Origin: Sedimentimonas flavescens
GTDB lineage: Bacteria; Pseudomonadota; Alphaproteobacteria; Rhodobacterales; Rhodobacteraceae
Length of the DNA stretch: 64,000 nucleotides
Reading direction: 5' to 3'
Assembly (NCBI RefSeq): GCF_019264375.1
Contig: NZ_JAHVAI010000007.1
Location: forward strand, 1-64,000
The notes beneath the pieces were generated by a model. That model was not told the DNA's origin and did not search any database. It was given only the letters and a program-made list of their open reading frames with translations. Positions 53,659-63,721 of this stretch are shown here, piece after piece (the stretch's first letter is position 1; each line of letters opens with the position of its first letter). The translations under genes were made by a program, and so were the position numbers.

Positions 53659-56600
53659 GCGCCCCCGACCAGGCCACGCAGCGCCAGATCGCGGCGGCAA
53701 ACCCGGTAGCATCGACCTGGCTCTCGGCCAATGCTGGATCGGGCAAGACCAAAGTGCTGACGGACCGCGTCGCACGTCTGCTTTTAGGCGGAACAGAGCC
53801 GCAAAAGGTGCTTTGCCTGACCTACACCAAGGCCGCCGCCGCCGAGATGCAGAACCGCCTGCTCAAGCGCCTCGGCTCCTGGGCGATGCTAGGCGATGCC
53901 GAGCTGCGCGCCGAATTGCGCAAACTTGGCGAAGAGGGCGAGATCAGCCCCGAACGCCTTGGCCGCGCGCGGCGCCTGTTCGCGCAAGCCATCGAGACGC
54001 CGGGCGGGCTGAAGATCCAGACGATCCACTCGTTCTGCGCGGCGCTGCTGCGGCGCTTTCCGCTGGAGGCCGGCGTTGCCCACGGTTTTCGCGAGATGGA
54101 TGACCGCACGGCGGCCGTGCTACGCCACGATATCCTCGAAGAGATCGCCGGGGGCGAGGACCGCGTGGCCTTCGACGGGCTGGCGCGGTATTTCTCGGGT
54201 GACGATCTGACCAAGCTGATCAACGATATCAGCCGTAATAGACACGCTTTTCCGGCTGATTTCGACCATTCGGCGGCGCTTGAGGTCTTCGGCCTGCCGC
54301 CCGATTACACCATCACGCAGTTGCTCGACGATGCGTTCGGGCCGGGCGATCTGAGGCTGCTGCATGACCTCGCACCGATCCTTTTGGCCAGCGGCCCAAG
54401 CGATACTAAGCTGGGCACCGTCTTCGCCGGGATCGAGGAGTTGACGCTTGAGGCCCTGATCAAGCTCGAATCCGTCCTACTGTTCGGCAGCGGACCTAAC
54501 GCCACCCGGCCCAAGATCGGCTCGATCCCCACGAAAGCGCTGCGCGAAGGCCCCGCCGCCCCCTTTATGAGCGGACTGAGCGCACTGATGGAGCGCGTGG
54601 CCGATGCGCGCCCGCACCGCCTTGCTCTTGCCGCGGCCGATCGCACCCTGGCCCTGCACCGCTTCGCCCGCGCCTTCCTGCCGCGCATGGCCGCGCGTAA
54701 GGCCGCGCAGGGTTGGCTTGATTTCGACGACCTGATCGAACGAGCGGCGCATCTGCTGTCCACCCCCTCGGTCGCACAGTGGGTCCTGTTTCGTCTAGAC
54801 GGCGGGATCGACCATATCCTTGTTGATGAGGCGCAGGACACGAGCCCCGAGCAATGGATCGTCATTGAGCGCCTGACCGACGAGTTCACCGCCGGCGAAG
54901 GCGCGCGCGGCGTGCAGCGCACGATCTTTGTCGTCGGCGATCGCAAACAGTCGATCTATTCGTTCCAAGGCGCGGATTTGCGGCGTTTTGAGGCGATGCA
55001 GAGCCACTTTTCAGCAAAGTTCGCAGCCGTTTCGCGCCCCTTGCAGGAAACCGCACTGCTGCACTCGTTCCGCTCTTCCGAGGCGGTTCTGCGGCTGACA
55101 GACCTGACCTTTGCCGGCGCCGCGCAGGGCCTTGGCGGCGCGCCCGAGCACATCGCCTTCCACAACCTGCTGCCCGGGCGCGTCGATCTGTGGCCGCCCG
55201 TCGAGAAGCCCGAAAAGCCCGAGGATGGCCATTGGGAAGACCCGGTGGATCAGCGCGGCGCCAGCGATGCGCCGCTAGTGCTGGCACGCGCCATCGCGGC
55301 CGAGATCCGCGCGATGATCGACGCCGGCACGCAAATCCCCGGCAGCCCCGCGCCCCGCCCCGTGCATGAGGGTGATTTCCTGATCCTGGTGCAGCGCCGC
55401 TCGGCGCTGTTTGCCGAGATCATCCGCGCCTGCAAGGCCGCTGGCTTGGCGGTTGCGGGGGTCGATCGGCTCAAGCTTGGCGCGGAACTCGCCGTCAAGG
55501 ATATCCGTGCGACGCTGGCCTTCCTGGCCACGCCCGAAGACGATCTTGCGCTTGCGGAGGCTCTGAAATCGCCGCTTTTCGGCTGGAGCGAGGCGATGCT
55601 CTACCGCCTTGCGCAGCCCCGCAAGGGCTACCTGTGGGAGGCTCTGCGCAACAGCGACATCGCCCCGCATACCGTCGAGGTGCTGCAAGACCTGCGCGAT
55701 CACACCGACTTCCTGCGCCCCTTCGACCTGATCGAACGCCTGTTGACCCGCCACGGCGGCCGCCAGCGGCTGATCGCGCGGCTCGGGATCGAGGCGGAGG
55801 ACGGCATCGACGAGCTGATCTCTCAGGCGCTGGCCTTCGAACATATGGAGGTGCCAAGCCTCACCGGCTTCCTCGGCTGGCTCGATGCCGAGGATATTGA
55901 GGTCAAGCGCCAGCTTGCGGGCGGCGGCCGCGCGATCCGGGTGATGACCGTGCATGGCGCCAAGGGGCTTGAGGCGCCCATCGTCATCCTTCCCGATACG
56001 GCCAAGCGCAAACCGCCGCAGGGCTCGGAGATCTACCGGCTCAACGACCGGATCGGCGCCAGGAGCACGGCGAAGGCGGAGATGCCCGATGTGCTGGCGC
56101 AAGCGCAGGCTGACGAGGTCGCGCGCGCCGAGGAAGAACGTATGCGCCTGCTTTACGTGGCGCTGACGCGGGCCGAGAAATGGCTGATCGTTGCCGCGGC
56201 GGGCGAGGTCGGCACTGGCGGCGATAGCTGGTATTCGCTGGTTGCCGAGGGCCTGACGCGCGCGGGTGCGCAGGAAAGCCAGGCAATCTCGCCGGACGTG
56301 CGCGATCTGGGTTCGATCCGCAGGCTCAGCCACGGCGACTGGCCCGAGGCGGGCGTGCCAGCCAGCGCGACCGCCGCGCAGGCACCGGACATTCCGGCTT
56401 GGGCTACGACCTCGGCCCCGCGGCCCGAGCGCGCGGCGCGGGCGCTCTCGCCCTCGGATCTGGGGGGCGCCAAGGCGCTGCCGGGCGATGCGGCCCTGCC
56501 CGAGGAAGAGGCCAAGCGCTACGGGCGCCAGCTGCATAGCCTGCTGGAGCACCTGCCCGGCTGGCCCGAGGATCGCTGGTCCGAGATCGCGCACAGCCTG

Positions 56601-57026
56601 CTTTCGACAGGCGAAGATGCGGCGGATCGTGCTGAGATAGATACTATTCTGGCCGCCGCGCGCCATGTCTTGCAGCTGCCGCAGATGGCCCCTTTCCTTG
56701 CGCCCGAGGCCTTGGCCGAGGTTGAGCTGACCGCGAGCTTGCCGGAGCTTGATGGGCAGCAGATCCACGGCATCGTCGACCGGCTGGTGATCACGGCGGA
56801 ATGCGTGCGTGTGCTCGACTACAAGTCAAATGCCGTGGTGCCGGGCAGCCCCGAGGACGTGCCGCTTGGCATCCTGCGCCAAATGGCGGCCTATCGCGCC
56901 GCGCTGCGCCAGATCTACCCCGCGCACCCAATCGAGTGCCTGATCCTCTGGACGCGGAGCGGGCAGCTGATGCCGCTACCCCCCGCACAGTTAGATGCGG
57001 CATTGCGCACAGCCACCGCATCTTGA
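53655..57026 (+). CDS. addA: Double-strand break repair helicase AddA
   Basis: AddA is the UvrD-type helicase and second nuclease of AddAB. The ATG at 53655 gives 1123 residues. Walker A is ANAGSGKT at residues 25-32, followed by [17 protein letters not shown], the Walker B region [19 protein letters not shown], the helicase motif [15 protein letters not shown] and [15 protein letters not shown]. The C-terminal nuclease motif [11 protein letters not shown] is intact. No RecBCD genes occur in the window, in line with AddAB use in alphaproteobacteria. Confidence 0.96.
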   Translation: MSAPDQATQRQIAAANPVASTWLSANAGSGKTKVLTDRVARLLLGGTEPQKVLCLTYTKAAAAEMQNRLLKRLGSWAMLGDAELRAELRKLGEEGEISPERLGRARRLFAQAIETPGGLKIQTIHSFCAALLRRFPLEAGVAHGFREMDDRTAAVLRHDILEEIAGGEDRVAFDGLARYFSGDDLTKLINDISRNRHAFPADFDHSAALEVFGLPPDYTITQLLDDAFGPGDLRLLHDLAPILLASGPSDTKLGTVFAGIEELTLEALIKLESVLLFGSGPNATRPKIGSIPTKALREGPAAPFMSGLSALMERVADARPHRLALAAADRTLALHRFARAFLPRMAARKAAQGWLDFDDLIERAAHLLSTPSVAQWVLFRLDGGIDHILVDEAQDTSPEQWIVIERLTDEFTAGEGARGVQRTIFVVGDRKQSIYSFQGADLRRFEAMQSHFSAKFAAVSRPLQETALLHSFRSSEAVLRLTDLTFAGAAQGLGGAPEHIAFHNLLPGRVDLWPPVEKPEKPEDGHWEDPVDQRGASDAPLVLARAIAAEIRAMIDAGTQIPGSPAPRPVHEGDFLILVQRRSALFAEIIRACKAAGLAVAGVDRLKLGAELAVKDIRATLAFLATPEDDLALAEALKSPLFGWSEAMLYRLAQPRKGYLWEALRNSDIAPHTVEVLQDLRDHTDFLRPFDLIERLLTRHGGRQRLIARLGIEAEDGIDELISQALAFEHMEVPSLTGFLGWLDAEDIEVKRQLAGGGRAIRVMTVHGAKGLEAPIVILPDTAKRKPPQGSEIYRLNDRIGARSTAKAEMPDVLAQAQADEVARAEEERMRLLYVALTRAEKWLIVAAAGEVGTGGDSWYSLVAEGLTRAGAQESQAISPDVRDLGSIRRLSHGDWPEAGVPASATAAQAPDIPAWATTSAPRPERAARALSPSDLGGAKALPGDAALPEEEAKRYGRQLHSLLEHLPGWPEDRWSEIAHSLLSTGEDAADRAEIDTILAAARHVLQLPQMAPFLAPEALAEVELTASLPELDGQQIHGIVDRLVITAECVRVLDYKSNAVVPGSPEDVPLGILRQMAAYRAALRQIYPAHPIECLILWTRSGQLMPLPPAQLDAALRTATAS

Positions 57027-57082
57027 CGGGCTGCGGGGTGGGCCCTACCTTCCCCCGCAACCGACCTTTCAGGAGAAGCCCC

Positions 57083-57400
57083 ATGACCACCGCCGTCACC
57101 GATGCGACCTTCGATCAGGAAGTTCGCAAGTCCGATATCCCCGTCGTCGTCGATTTCTGGGCCGAATGGTGTGGCCCCTGCCGCCAGATCGGTCCCTCGC
57201 TCGAAGAGCTGTCCAAGGAACTGGCCGGCAAGGTAAAAATCGTGAAGGTCAACGTGGACGAGAACCCCGACAGCCCGGCGATGCTGGGTGTTCGCGGCAT
57301 CCCGGCGCTGTTCCTGTTCAAGGATGGCCAGGTTGTCTCGAACAAGGTTGGCGCCGCGCCGAAGGCCGCGCTTCAGTCCTGGATCGAATCGTCGATCTGA
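57083..57400 (+). CDS. trxA: Thioredoxin
   Basis: Thioredoxin is the cytosolic disulfide reductant for ribonucleotide reductase, methionine sulfoxide reductase and others. The ATG at 57083 follows AGGAGAAG and gives 105 residues. The active site is WCGPC (Cys30, Cys33) in [13 protein letters not shown], with the cis-proline in [12 protein letters not shown]. It follows addA after 56 bp and ends in a strong terminator. Confidence 0.97.
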   Translation: MTTAVTDATFDQEVRKSDIPVVVDFWAEWCGPCRQIGPSLEELSKELAGKVKIVKVNVDENPDSPAMLGVRGIPALFLFKDGQVVSNKVGAAPKAALQSWIESSI

Positions 57401-57424
57401 GTCGACACCGACAATTTGCGAAAC

Positions 57425-57446
57425 GGGCGCCTTCGGGCGCCCTTTT
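57425..57446 (+). terminator. Rho-independent terminator of trxA
   Basis: GGGCGCC (57425-57431) pairs with GGCGCCC (57436-57442) across the tetraloop TTCG and is followed by TTTT. It lies 24 bp behind the trxA stop and ends at the stop codon of the converging gene. Confidence 0.92.
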
Positions 57447-58354
57447 CATATCGGCCAGCCGCGCTTGCGCAGATGATCCAGCAGCGCCGCTTCAAATTCG
57501 GGGCGACCAGCGTTCAGCGCGCGCTTTTGCAAGAACCAGAAGAGGTAGCGGTCGAACTCGGGCCGGGCCTTGAGGCTGGCGAAGGCCCCGTCGATCCCGT
57601 CGCGCGGCACCGAGCCCGCAATATGGTGAAAATCGATCCGGGCAAACAGGACGGCGGGCTTGCGGTGAAAATAGCCCTCAAACGCGAGGCTGCTGTTTTG
57701 CGTGACGACAAAGCGGCAATTGCGCAGTGCCGCGTCCGACCCGCCCTTCTCGATGCGCAGGCGCGGATGACGCGCGGCGAGGCGCTCCAGCGCCGTGATT
57801 TCCTCGGCTGTGTAGCTCTCCCTCGGATGCAGGGTCGCCAGAACCGGCAGATCGGTGCGGGCAAGGGTTTCCTCGATCATCGCGACCGGACTCATTGCCT
57901 GAAAACTACGGGTCTCTAACAAACGTCCTTGCAGCGGGAGGAAGCAAAACCCCGCGTCTGAGGGCAGACTTTTGCTGGAATAGAGCCTGTTTCTCCACTG
58001 CTCGGCAAAGCGCGCGGCCTCGACCGGATCGACGGTCTCAGGCTCGAACCGCGCCTTGGCGACGGGCCAATCCCACCGGGCGGCGACACGCTCGATCCGC
58101 CAGAAGGCGCCCACATAGGCCCGCCTACAGGTCAGTGCGCGGTCATGCGTGGGCTCCTCCATGTGATACAGCGCATAGCCCTCGCGCCCCGGCGCGGCCA
58201 GCCGCTCGGCCAGCGTGCTTTCGCGCAGGTTCACCTGCCAGCCCGCGCCCTGAACCGCGCCGATCAGACGAGCAAAGAAATTGTGCTGGCCCGCCCTGAC
58301 CCGACCCAATGTCGGCGCGTCGAGATAGATCCAGAGGAGGGGTGCGGTGCTCAT
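57446..58354 (-). CDS. Capsule-polysaccharide-synthesis-like protein (putative glycosyltransferase)
   Basis: The 302-residue cytosolic protein has a Rossmann-like N-terminus. Its C-terminal part resembles capsule synthesis proteins of the KpsS/KpsC type: [20 protein letters not shown], then [22 protein letters not shown], which matches the family pattern for binding the nucleotide sugar. No other polysaccharide gene lies nearby. It is convergent with trxA and divergent from hslV (89 bp). The donor sugar and acceptor are unknown, and I would not name it further. Confidence 0.65.
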   Translation of the reverse strand: MSTAPLLWIYLDAPTLGRVRAGQHNFFARLIGAVQGAGWQVNLRESTLAERLAAPGREGYALYHMEEPTHDRALTCRRAYVGAFWRIERVAARWDWPVAKARFEPETVDPVEAARFAEQWRNRLYSSKSLPSDAGFCFLPLQGRLLETRSFQAMSPVAMIEETLARTDLPVLATLHPRESYTAEEITALERLAARHPRLRIEKGGSDAALRNCRFVVTQNSSLAFEGYFHRKPAVLFARIDFHHIAGSVPRDGIDGAFASLKARPEFDRYLFWFLQKRALNAGRPEFEAALLDHLRKRGWPI

Positions 58355-58443
58355 ACCGGCAGGTTATCGCCGCCGCGATCTGGCCCGCAAGGCTTGCATG
58401 GCCCGCCCGCGCCCCTCATATCTGCACCAACACGGAGGAACAC

Positions 58444-59001
58444 ATGGCCGAAGACAAATTTCCGGGCTGGCATGGCACCACGATCATCGGTGTGCGCAAG
58501 GGCGGCAAGGTGGTAGTCGCGGGCGACGGGCAGGTCAGCCTGGGCCAGACCGTCATCAAGGGCACTGCGCGCAAAGTGCGCCGCCTCAGCCCCGGCGGGC
58601 GCGACGTGGTGGCGGGCTTTGCCGGTTCGACCGCCGATGCCTTCACCTTGCTTGAGCGGCTTGAGAAAAAGCTAGAGGCCGCGCCGGGGCAGCTTGCACG
58701 CGCCTGCGTCGATCTGGCCAAGGACTGGCGCATGGACAAATACCTGCGCAACCTCGAGGCCATGCTGATCGTCACCGACGGCGCCGATCTCTACGTCATC
58801 ACCGGCGCGGGCGACGTGCTGGAACCCGAGCATGACGTGGCCGCCATCGGATCGGGTGGCAATTTCGCGCTGGCCGCGGCGCGGGGACTGATGGAAAGCG
58901 ACCTTGATGCCGAAACCGTCGCGCGCAAGGCCATGGCGATCGCCGCCGACATCTGTGTCTATACCAACGGAAATCTGACGGTGGAGAGCATCTCGAAATG
59001 A
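58444..59001 (+). CDS. hslV: ATP-dependent protease peptidase subunit HslV
   Basis: HslV is the proteasome-like peptidase that forms the HslUV protease with HslU. The ATG at 58444 gives 185 residues. The N-terminal threonine nucleophile is in [20 protein letters not shown], preceded by an 11-residue propeptide ([11 protein letters not shown]) usual in alphaproteobacteria. [17 protein letters not shown] and the calcium/sodium-site end [15 protein letters not shown] match. The stop overlaps hslU by 4 bp. Confidence 0.96.
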   Translation: MAEDKFPGWHGTTIIGVRKGGKVVVAGDGQVSLGQTVIKGTARKVRRLSPGGRDVVAGFAGSTADAFTLLERLEKKLEAAPGQLARACVDLAKDWRMDKYLRNLEAMLIVTDGADLYVITGAGDVLEPEHDVAAIGSGGNFALAAARGLMESDLDAETVARKAMAIAADICVYTNGNLTVESISK

Positions 59002-60305
59002 CCAATCTCACCCCGCGCGAAATCGTCTCGGAGCTTGACCGCTTCATCATCGGCCAGCAGGACGCCAAGCGCGCCGTGGCCGTCGCCCTGCGCAACCGCT
59101 GGCGCCGCAAACAACTGGCGGCCGACCTGCGCGAAGAGGTCTATCCCAAGAATATCCTGATGATCGGCCCGACCGGCGTCGGCAAGACCGAGATCTCGCG
59201 CCGCCTCGCCAAGCTGGCGAAAGCGCCGTTCCTCAAGGTCGAGGCCACCAAGTTCACCGAGGTCGGCTATGTCGGGCGCGATGTCGAACAGATCATCCGC
59301 GATCTGACCGATGCCGCCATGATCGAAACGCGCGAGCGGATGCGCGAGGACGTCAAGGCCCGCGCCCACAAGGCCGCCGAGGATCGCGTGATCGAGGCCC
59401 TTGCCGGCACCGACGCGCGCGAGGCCACGCGCGAGATGTTCCGCCGCAAGCTGCGCGACGGCGTGTTGGACGACAAGATCATTGAGCTTGAACTGGCCGA
59501 TGCGCCGGGCGGCATGCCGCTTGGCGTCATGGGCGGCCAGCCCGGCATGGAAATGCAGATGCAGGGGCTGCAAGACCTGTTCAAGGCCTTTGGTGGCGCG
59601 CGCCGCACCCGGCGCAAGCTGACGGTCTCGGAAAGCTACGAGATTCTGATCTCGGAAGAGGCCGACAAGCTTCTGGACGACGAGGCGGTCAAGACCGCAG
59701 CACTTGAGGCCGTGCAGGAATCGGGCATCGTCTTCATCGACGAGATCGACAAGGTCGCCGCCCGCGCCGAAACCCGGGGGGCGGATGTATCGCGCGAAGG
59801 GGTACAGCGCGACCTGCTGCCGCTGATCGAGGGCACGACGGTCAGCACCAAATACGGCGCGGTCAAGACCGACCATATCCTGTTCATCGCCTCGGGGGCC
59901 TTCCACATCGCCAAACCCTCGGATCTGCTGCCCGAATTGCAGGGCCGCCTGCCGATCCGGGTTGAGCTGCGCGCCCTGACGGAGGGTGATTTCATCCGCA
60001 TCCTGACCGAGACCGACAACGCCCTGACCCTTCAATACAAGGCCCTTCTGGCGACCGAGGAAGTCACGGTGAGTTTCACCGAGGATGGCATCGCGGCCCT
60101 TGCCCGTATCGCCGCCGAGGTCAACACCTCGGTCGAGAATATCGGCGCAAGAAGGCTCTATACCGTGATGGAACGGGTCTTCGAGGAGATCTCGTTCAGC
60201 GCGCCCGACCGCGCGGGCGAGACCCTGACGGTGGATGGTGCCTTCGTCGAGAAGAACCTCGGCGATCTGGCGCGCTCGACCGATCTGAGCCGCTACGTGC
60301 TCTGA
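58998..60305 (+). CDS. hslU: HslU ATPase of the HslUV protease
   Basis: HslU is the AAA+ unfoldase that feeds substrates to HslV. The 435 residues have Walker [10 protein letters not shown] at 57-65, the pore motif GYVGRD, the I domain (about 110-240), Walker [13 protein letters not shown] and the C-terminal tail ending DLSRYVL, whose last residues insert into HslV. It overlaps hslV by 4 bp. Confidence 0.97.
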   Translation: MTNLTPREIVSELDRFIIGQQDAKRAVAVALRNRWRRKQLAADLREEVYPKNILMIGPTGVGKTEISRRLAKLAKAPFLKVEATKFTEVGYVGRDVEQIIRDLTDAAMIETRERMREDVKARAHKAAEDRVIEALAGTDAREATREMFRRKLRDGVLDDKIIELELADAPGGMPLGVMGGQPGMEMQMQGLQDLFKAFGGARRTRRKLTVSESYEILISEEADKLLDDEAVKTAALEAVQESGIVFIDEIDKVAARAETRGADVSREGVQRDLLPLIEGTTVSTKYGAVKTDHILFIASGAFHIAKPSDLLPELQGRLPIRVELRALTEGDFIRILTETDNALTLQYKALLATEEVTVSFTEDGIAALARIAAEVNTSVENIGARRLYTVMERVFEEISFSAPDRAGETLTVDGAFVEKNLGDLARSTDLSRYVL

Positions 60306-60361
60306 GGGTACTGGACGCCCCCCGACGCTTTGCTATCGTGCTGCAAACGCCGAGGGGGTCG

Positions 60362-61453
60362 ATGCGCGCGCTTGTCATCATCGCATTAGTCGTCCTGTCC
60401 GCCTGCGCCCCGCGCGGGCGGCTGGACTATCACCCCGACCGCGAGGCCCCGGCGCGCGCGATTTTCGTGGGCAGCACCCGCGCCGACCTGCGCCATCCCG
60501 AAAGCCCCGAGGCCTTTGGCCGCAGCGAGGCGTTGCAGCTTGGGCGCTTCGACGTCTCGGTGCCGCCGATGCATCAGCCGGGCGAAATCACCTATCCCTC
60601 AGCTCAGGAAGCGCCCGACCCGCAGACCGATTTCCTTGTCTCGCGCGCGGCGATATATGCGCGGCCCGCCGATTTCCGCGCCGATCTGCGCCGGGAACTC
60701 GCGCGCAATGGCGGTGAGGCGATCGTCTTCGTCCATGGCTACAACACGACCTTTGTCGAAGGCCTCTATCGCCTGGCGCAACTGGGCAATGATTTCGATC
60801 TGCCGGGCGTTCTGGTGCATTACTCCTGGCCCTCGCGCGGGCATTTGATGGGCTACGCCTATGACCACGACTCCGCGCTTTTCGCCCGCGACGGCTTCGA
60901 GGAGTTCCTGCGAGAGTTACGCGCCGCCGGGGCGCGCAGCATCCTGATCGTGGGGCATTCGATGGGTGCCGCGCTGACCATGGAAAGCTTGCGGCAGATC
61001 GCAATTTCCGGCGAGACAGAGACGATTTCGCGCCTTGCCGGGGTCGTTCTGATCTCGCCCGATATCGACGTCGATGTCTTCCGTGCACAGGCCCGCCGGA
61101 TCGGCAAACTGCCGCAGCCCTTCCTGATTTTCACCTCGCAGCGCGACAAGGCGCTTGGCCTGTCCTCGCATATCAACGGCGACCAGGCCCGGCTGGGCAA
61201 TCTGCAAGATGTCGAACAAGTGGCGGATCTGAAGCTGACCATCGTGGATGTCGGCGCATTCAGCACTGGCGAGGGGCATTTCAACGTGGCGACATCGCCG
61301 GCGCTAATCGCGCTACTGGGCGAAAACGGGCGCGCGGCGGCCGTGCTGGAGGGCGATCAGTCCGAGCATCGCAACCTGTTCTCGGGCGTGGTGCTGTCGG
61401 TTCAGAACGTCACGCAGATCATCCTTGCCCCGGTCGAGGCGCTGGCGAACTAG
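60362..61453 (+). CDS. Lipoprotein alpha/beta hydrolase (DUF900-type)
   Basis: The ATG at 60362 gives 363 residues with a lipoprotein signal, MRALVIIALVVLSAC (lipid-modified Cys15). The hydrolase part has the oxyanion region VFVHGYNTTFVEGLYR and the nucleophile elbow VGHSMGAALTMESLRQI; VHYSWPSRG is typical of the DUF900 esterase family. The substrate is unknown. It follows hslU by 56 bp and ends tail to tail with the Smr gene, sharing a CTAG for both stops. Confidence 0.88.
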   Translation: MRALVIIALVVLSACAPRGRLDYHPDREAPARAIFVGSTRADLRHPESPEAFGRSEALQLGRFDVSVPPMHQPGEITYPSAQEAPDPQTDFLVSRAAIYARPADFRADLRRELARNGGEAIVFVHGYNTTFVEGLYRLAQLGNDFDLPGVLVHYSWPSRGHLMGYAYDHDSALFARDGFEEFLRELRAAGARSILIVGHSMGAALTMESLRQIAISGETETISRLAGVVLISPDIDVDVFRAQARRIGKLPQPFLIFTSQRDKALGLSSHINGDQARLGNLQDVEQVADLKLTIVDVGAFSTGEGHFNVATSPALIALLGENGRAAAVLEGDQSEHRNLFSGVVLSVQNVTQIILAPVEALAN

Positions 61454-62049
61454 CGGTTGCGGCGCAGATAGACGTAATAGGCGCCCGATCCGCCGTGCTT
61501 GAGATGCGCCTCGCTGACCTGCATGACGGCGGCACCAAGCGGCGGCAGGCGCAGCCATTGTGGCACCTGATGGCGCAACACGCCCTGCCGTTGCGGGATC
61601 GGCCCCTCATCCAGGCCGCGCTTGCCCTTGCCGGTGATCACCAGCACCAGACGGCAGCCACGATCCTGCGCGTTCAGAACAAAGCGGATCAGCTCGGGGT
61701 GGGCCTCTGCCAGGGTCATGCCATGCAGATCGATCTTTGCCTCCGGCTCCAGCTTGCCGCGCGTCATGGCGCGATGTGCTTTGCGATCCATCACCACGGG
61801 CTGGCGCGCCAAATGCTCCGAGATCGAGGGCGCCAGATCGTGCCGGAAGGCGAAATCCGGGGCCGACTGGCCGATACGAAAATCCTTCACATCGGGGCGC
61901 GGCTTCTTGGGTGGCGGGGTAGGCTTGGCATCCAAAACGGGCTCTGTTTCGGCGGAAAATGGCCTTCTGGGGTGAAAGGCCTTGGCCGTCGCGGCAACGC
62001 GCGACCATAGCTCGCGCTCTTCGGGGGACAGTTTGCGGCGGCGGCTCAT
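61450..62049 (-). CDS. Smr/MutS2-domain protein
   Basis: The ATG at 62049 overlaps the mltA stop and gives 199 residues. The N-terminal 100 residues are a charged, proline-rich linker (KPTPPPKKPRPDVKDF). The C-terminal Smr nuclease-type domain shows KIDLHGMTLAEAHPELIRFV and VLVITGKGKRGLDEG, then the terminal GGSGAYYVYLRR. Smr domains are nicking endonucleases in some proteins; its role here is unproven. It forms an operon with mltA and the Tim44-like gene. Confidence 0.92.
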   Translation of the reverse strand: MSRRRKLSPEERELWSRVAATAKAFHPRRPFSAETEPVLDAKPTPPPKKPRPDVKDFRIGQSAPDFAFRHDLAPSISEHLARQPVVMDRKAHRAMTRGKLEPEAKIDLHGMTLAEAHPELIRFVLNAQDRGCRLVLVITGKGKRGLDEGPIPQRQGVLRHQVPQWLRLPPLGAAVMQVSEAHLKHGGSGAYYVYLRRNR

Positions 62050-62942
62050 GCGACCCTCCGCAGCACGATCATCGCGCCATGGGCGTTCACGGCGCCAGCG
62101 GCCAGACCGGCCTCGGGGCCGGAACCGAGGAAGATATCGCCCCGCCCGGCGCCCCTGATGGCCGAGCCGATATCCTGCGCCACTGTCAGGCGCGGTGGCA
62201 GGCCGGGGCAATTGACCCAGACCGGGCTGCCAAGCGTCACGATCTCAGGGTCAACCGCCAGGCTGCGGCCCGAAGTCACCGGTCGCCCCATGGCGCCGAT
62301 GGGGCCGCTCTCTTCGGGCAGGTCGAGCACGCGGAAGAACACGAAGGACGGATTGTGGTTGAGCAGGTCCGGCACCTGATCGGGATGCTGCTTGCACCAA
62401 TGCCGGATCGTCTGCGGTGTCATCTCTTCGGCCGGGGCCACTCCGCGCCGCACCAGTTCCGCACCGATGGAGCGGTAGGGATGCCCGTTCTTGCCGGCGA
62501 ACCCCAGCCGCATCGTGCCGCCCTCATCCAGACGCACCCGGACCGAGCCCTGCACCTGCGCCAGAAATGCCTCGATGGCGCTTTCCAGATAGACCAACTC
62601 GCGCCCGCCCATCATGTCGCTGGCAAGTATCTCGGAGCGGCTGTGCCAGGGTTGCAGCGCATCCATCCCCTCGGGCATCGCATAGAGCGGGTGGTGAAAC
62701 CGGGCCGAGGTATAGCGCGATCCGAGCAGTTCAGGCTCGTAATAGGCGGTGAAATGGGCGCGGCCTGCGGGGACGACCTCGTAGGGGCGGAAATACTGCT
62801 CGAACAGCGCCTTTTCCTGACCGGGCGCGGGGTCTGGCCCGTTCCAGCCGAAAAGACCGGCAGTCACGCAAAACGCCGCCCAGGCGGCGGCGTGGTCATC
62901 GCTTTCCCATCCCTCGATCTCGGCCCAGTCGAGCGGCCGCAT
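62046..62942 (-). CDS. mltA: Membrane-bound lytic murein transglycosylase A-type protein
   Basis: MltA cuts peptidoglycan glycan strands with formation of anhydro ends. The 298 residues have the MltA core FTAYYEPELLGSR, YLESAIEAFLAQVQGS, the DPBB-type LAVDPEIVTLGSPVWV and the region of the catalytic aspartate RGDIFLGSGPEAG. No signal peptide or lipobox is visible: the frame starts MRPLDWAEIEGW only 4 bp behind the upstream gene. The export route is therefore unclear. Confidence 0.88.
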   Translation of the reverse strand: MRPLDWAEIEGWESDDHAAAWAAFCVTAGLFGWNGPDPAPGQEKALFEQYFRPYEVVPAGRAHFTAYYEPELLGSRYTSARFHHPLYAMPEGMDALQPWHSRSEILASDMMGGRELVYLESAIEAFLAQVQGSVRVRLDEGGTMRLGFAGKNGHPYRSIGAELVRRGVAPAEEMTPQTIRHWCKQHPDQVPDLLNHNPSFVFFRVLDLPEESGPIGAMGRPVTSGRSLAVDPEIVTLGSPVWVNCPGLPPRLTVAQDIGSAIRGAGRGDIFLGSGPEAGLAAGAVNAHGAMIVLRRVA

Positions 62943-62945
62943 GGC

Positions 62946-63605
62946 TCAGCCGCCCGTGGCGACAAGCTGCCAGTTCGGATCGGCGCTGCCCATCTTGCGC
63001 GCGAAAGTCCATACGTCGCGCTGCTTGCGCGGGCTGCGCGGGTCGCCCTCGACCACGTTGCCATTGGCATCGCGCGCCACCGAGATGACCTCACCGAGGA
63101 AGCGCACGGTGATCTCGGCCTCGCGGCTCGAGGCGTCATATTCGGCCTCGCTCAGCACCATTTCGCGCAGGCCCATGAATTCGGCCTGAATATCCAGCCC
63201 CTGCTCGGCACGCGCCTGAACGACGCCTTCGAAGGCCGCGAAAACCTCGGGCGACAGGAAGGGGCGGATTTTCTCCAGATCGCCGGTCTCGAAGGCCATC
63301 AGGATCATCTCATAGGCGCCACGTGCGCCCTGCAGGAACGATGTGACGTTGAAGCTCGGCTCAGCCTGCTTCATCTGGGCCAGCGCACGCGCCGCGGGCG
63401 AGCCTTCGGCCACGTGATCGGTGATGTCCTGATCGGGGCCGCCCTCGATCACCTCGAAGCCGCGACGCTGCGCGGGTCCGGGGCGCTCAAGCGGCGCGTC
63501 GGGGTCTTCCCATCCGTCGCGCGTGCCCAGCACGTTCTTGAGGCGCAGGATCAGGAAGATCGCGATCCCGGCAAGGACGATCAGCTGGATGACGGCATTG
63601 GACAT
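62946..63605 (-). CDS. Tim44/TimA-family protein
   Basis: The ATG at 63605 gives 219 residues with an N-terminal membrane helix (VIQLIVLAGIAIFLILRL) and a cytosolic Tim44-like domain (FLQGARGAYEMILMAFETGD, LREMVLSEAEYDASSREAEI, QRDVWTFARKMGSADPNWQL). Bacterial Tim44-like proteins are inner-membrane; the name TimA is used for alphaproteobacteria, but the function is not settled. It is divergent from fxsA and heads the timA-mltA-smr run. Confidence 0.9.
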   Translation of the reverse strand: MSNAVIQLIVLAGIAIFLILRLKNVLGTRDGWEDPDAPLERPGPAQRRGFEVIEGGPDQDITDHVAEGSPAARALAQMKQAEPSFNVTSFLQGARGAYEMILMAFETGDLEKIRPFLSPEVFAAFEGVVQARAEQGLDIQAEFMGLREMVLSEAEYDASSREAEITVRFLGEVISVARDANGNVVEGDPRSPRKQRDVWTFARKMGSADPNWQLVATGG

Positions 63606-63721
63606 GTGCGCCTCGGACAACAGTGGGTTGGTATCGGAACTCTCCGAACCTATGTAGGATAGCGGCGCGTTCAAGTCCACCAACGCCCGAACTGATGTCA
63701 AGACCCGCGAAAGGATGCAAT

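Noticed and set aside
61959-63662. 567-codon open frame opposite mltA and the Tim44-like gene
   Set aside because: It is antisense to two well-supported genes.
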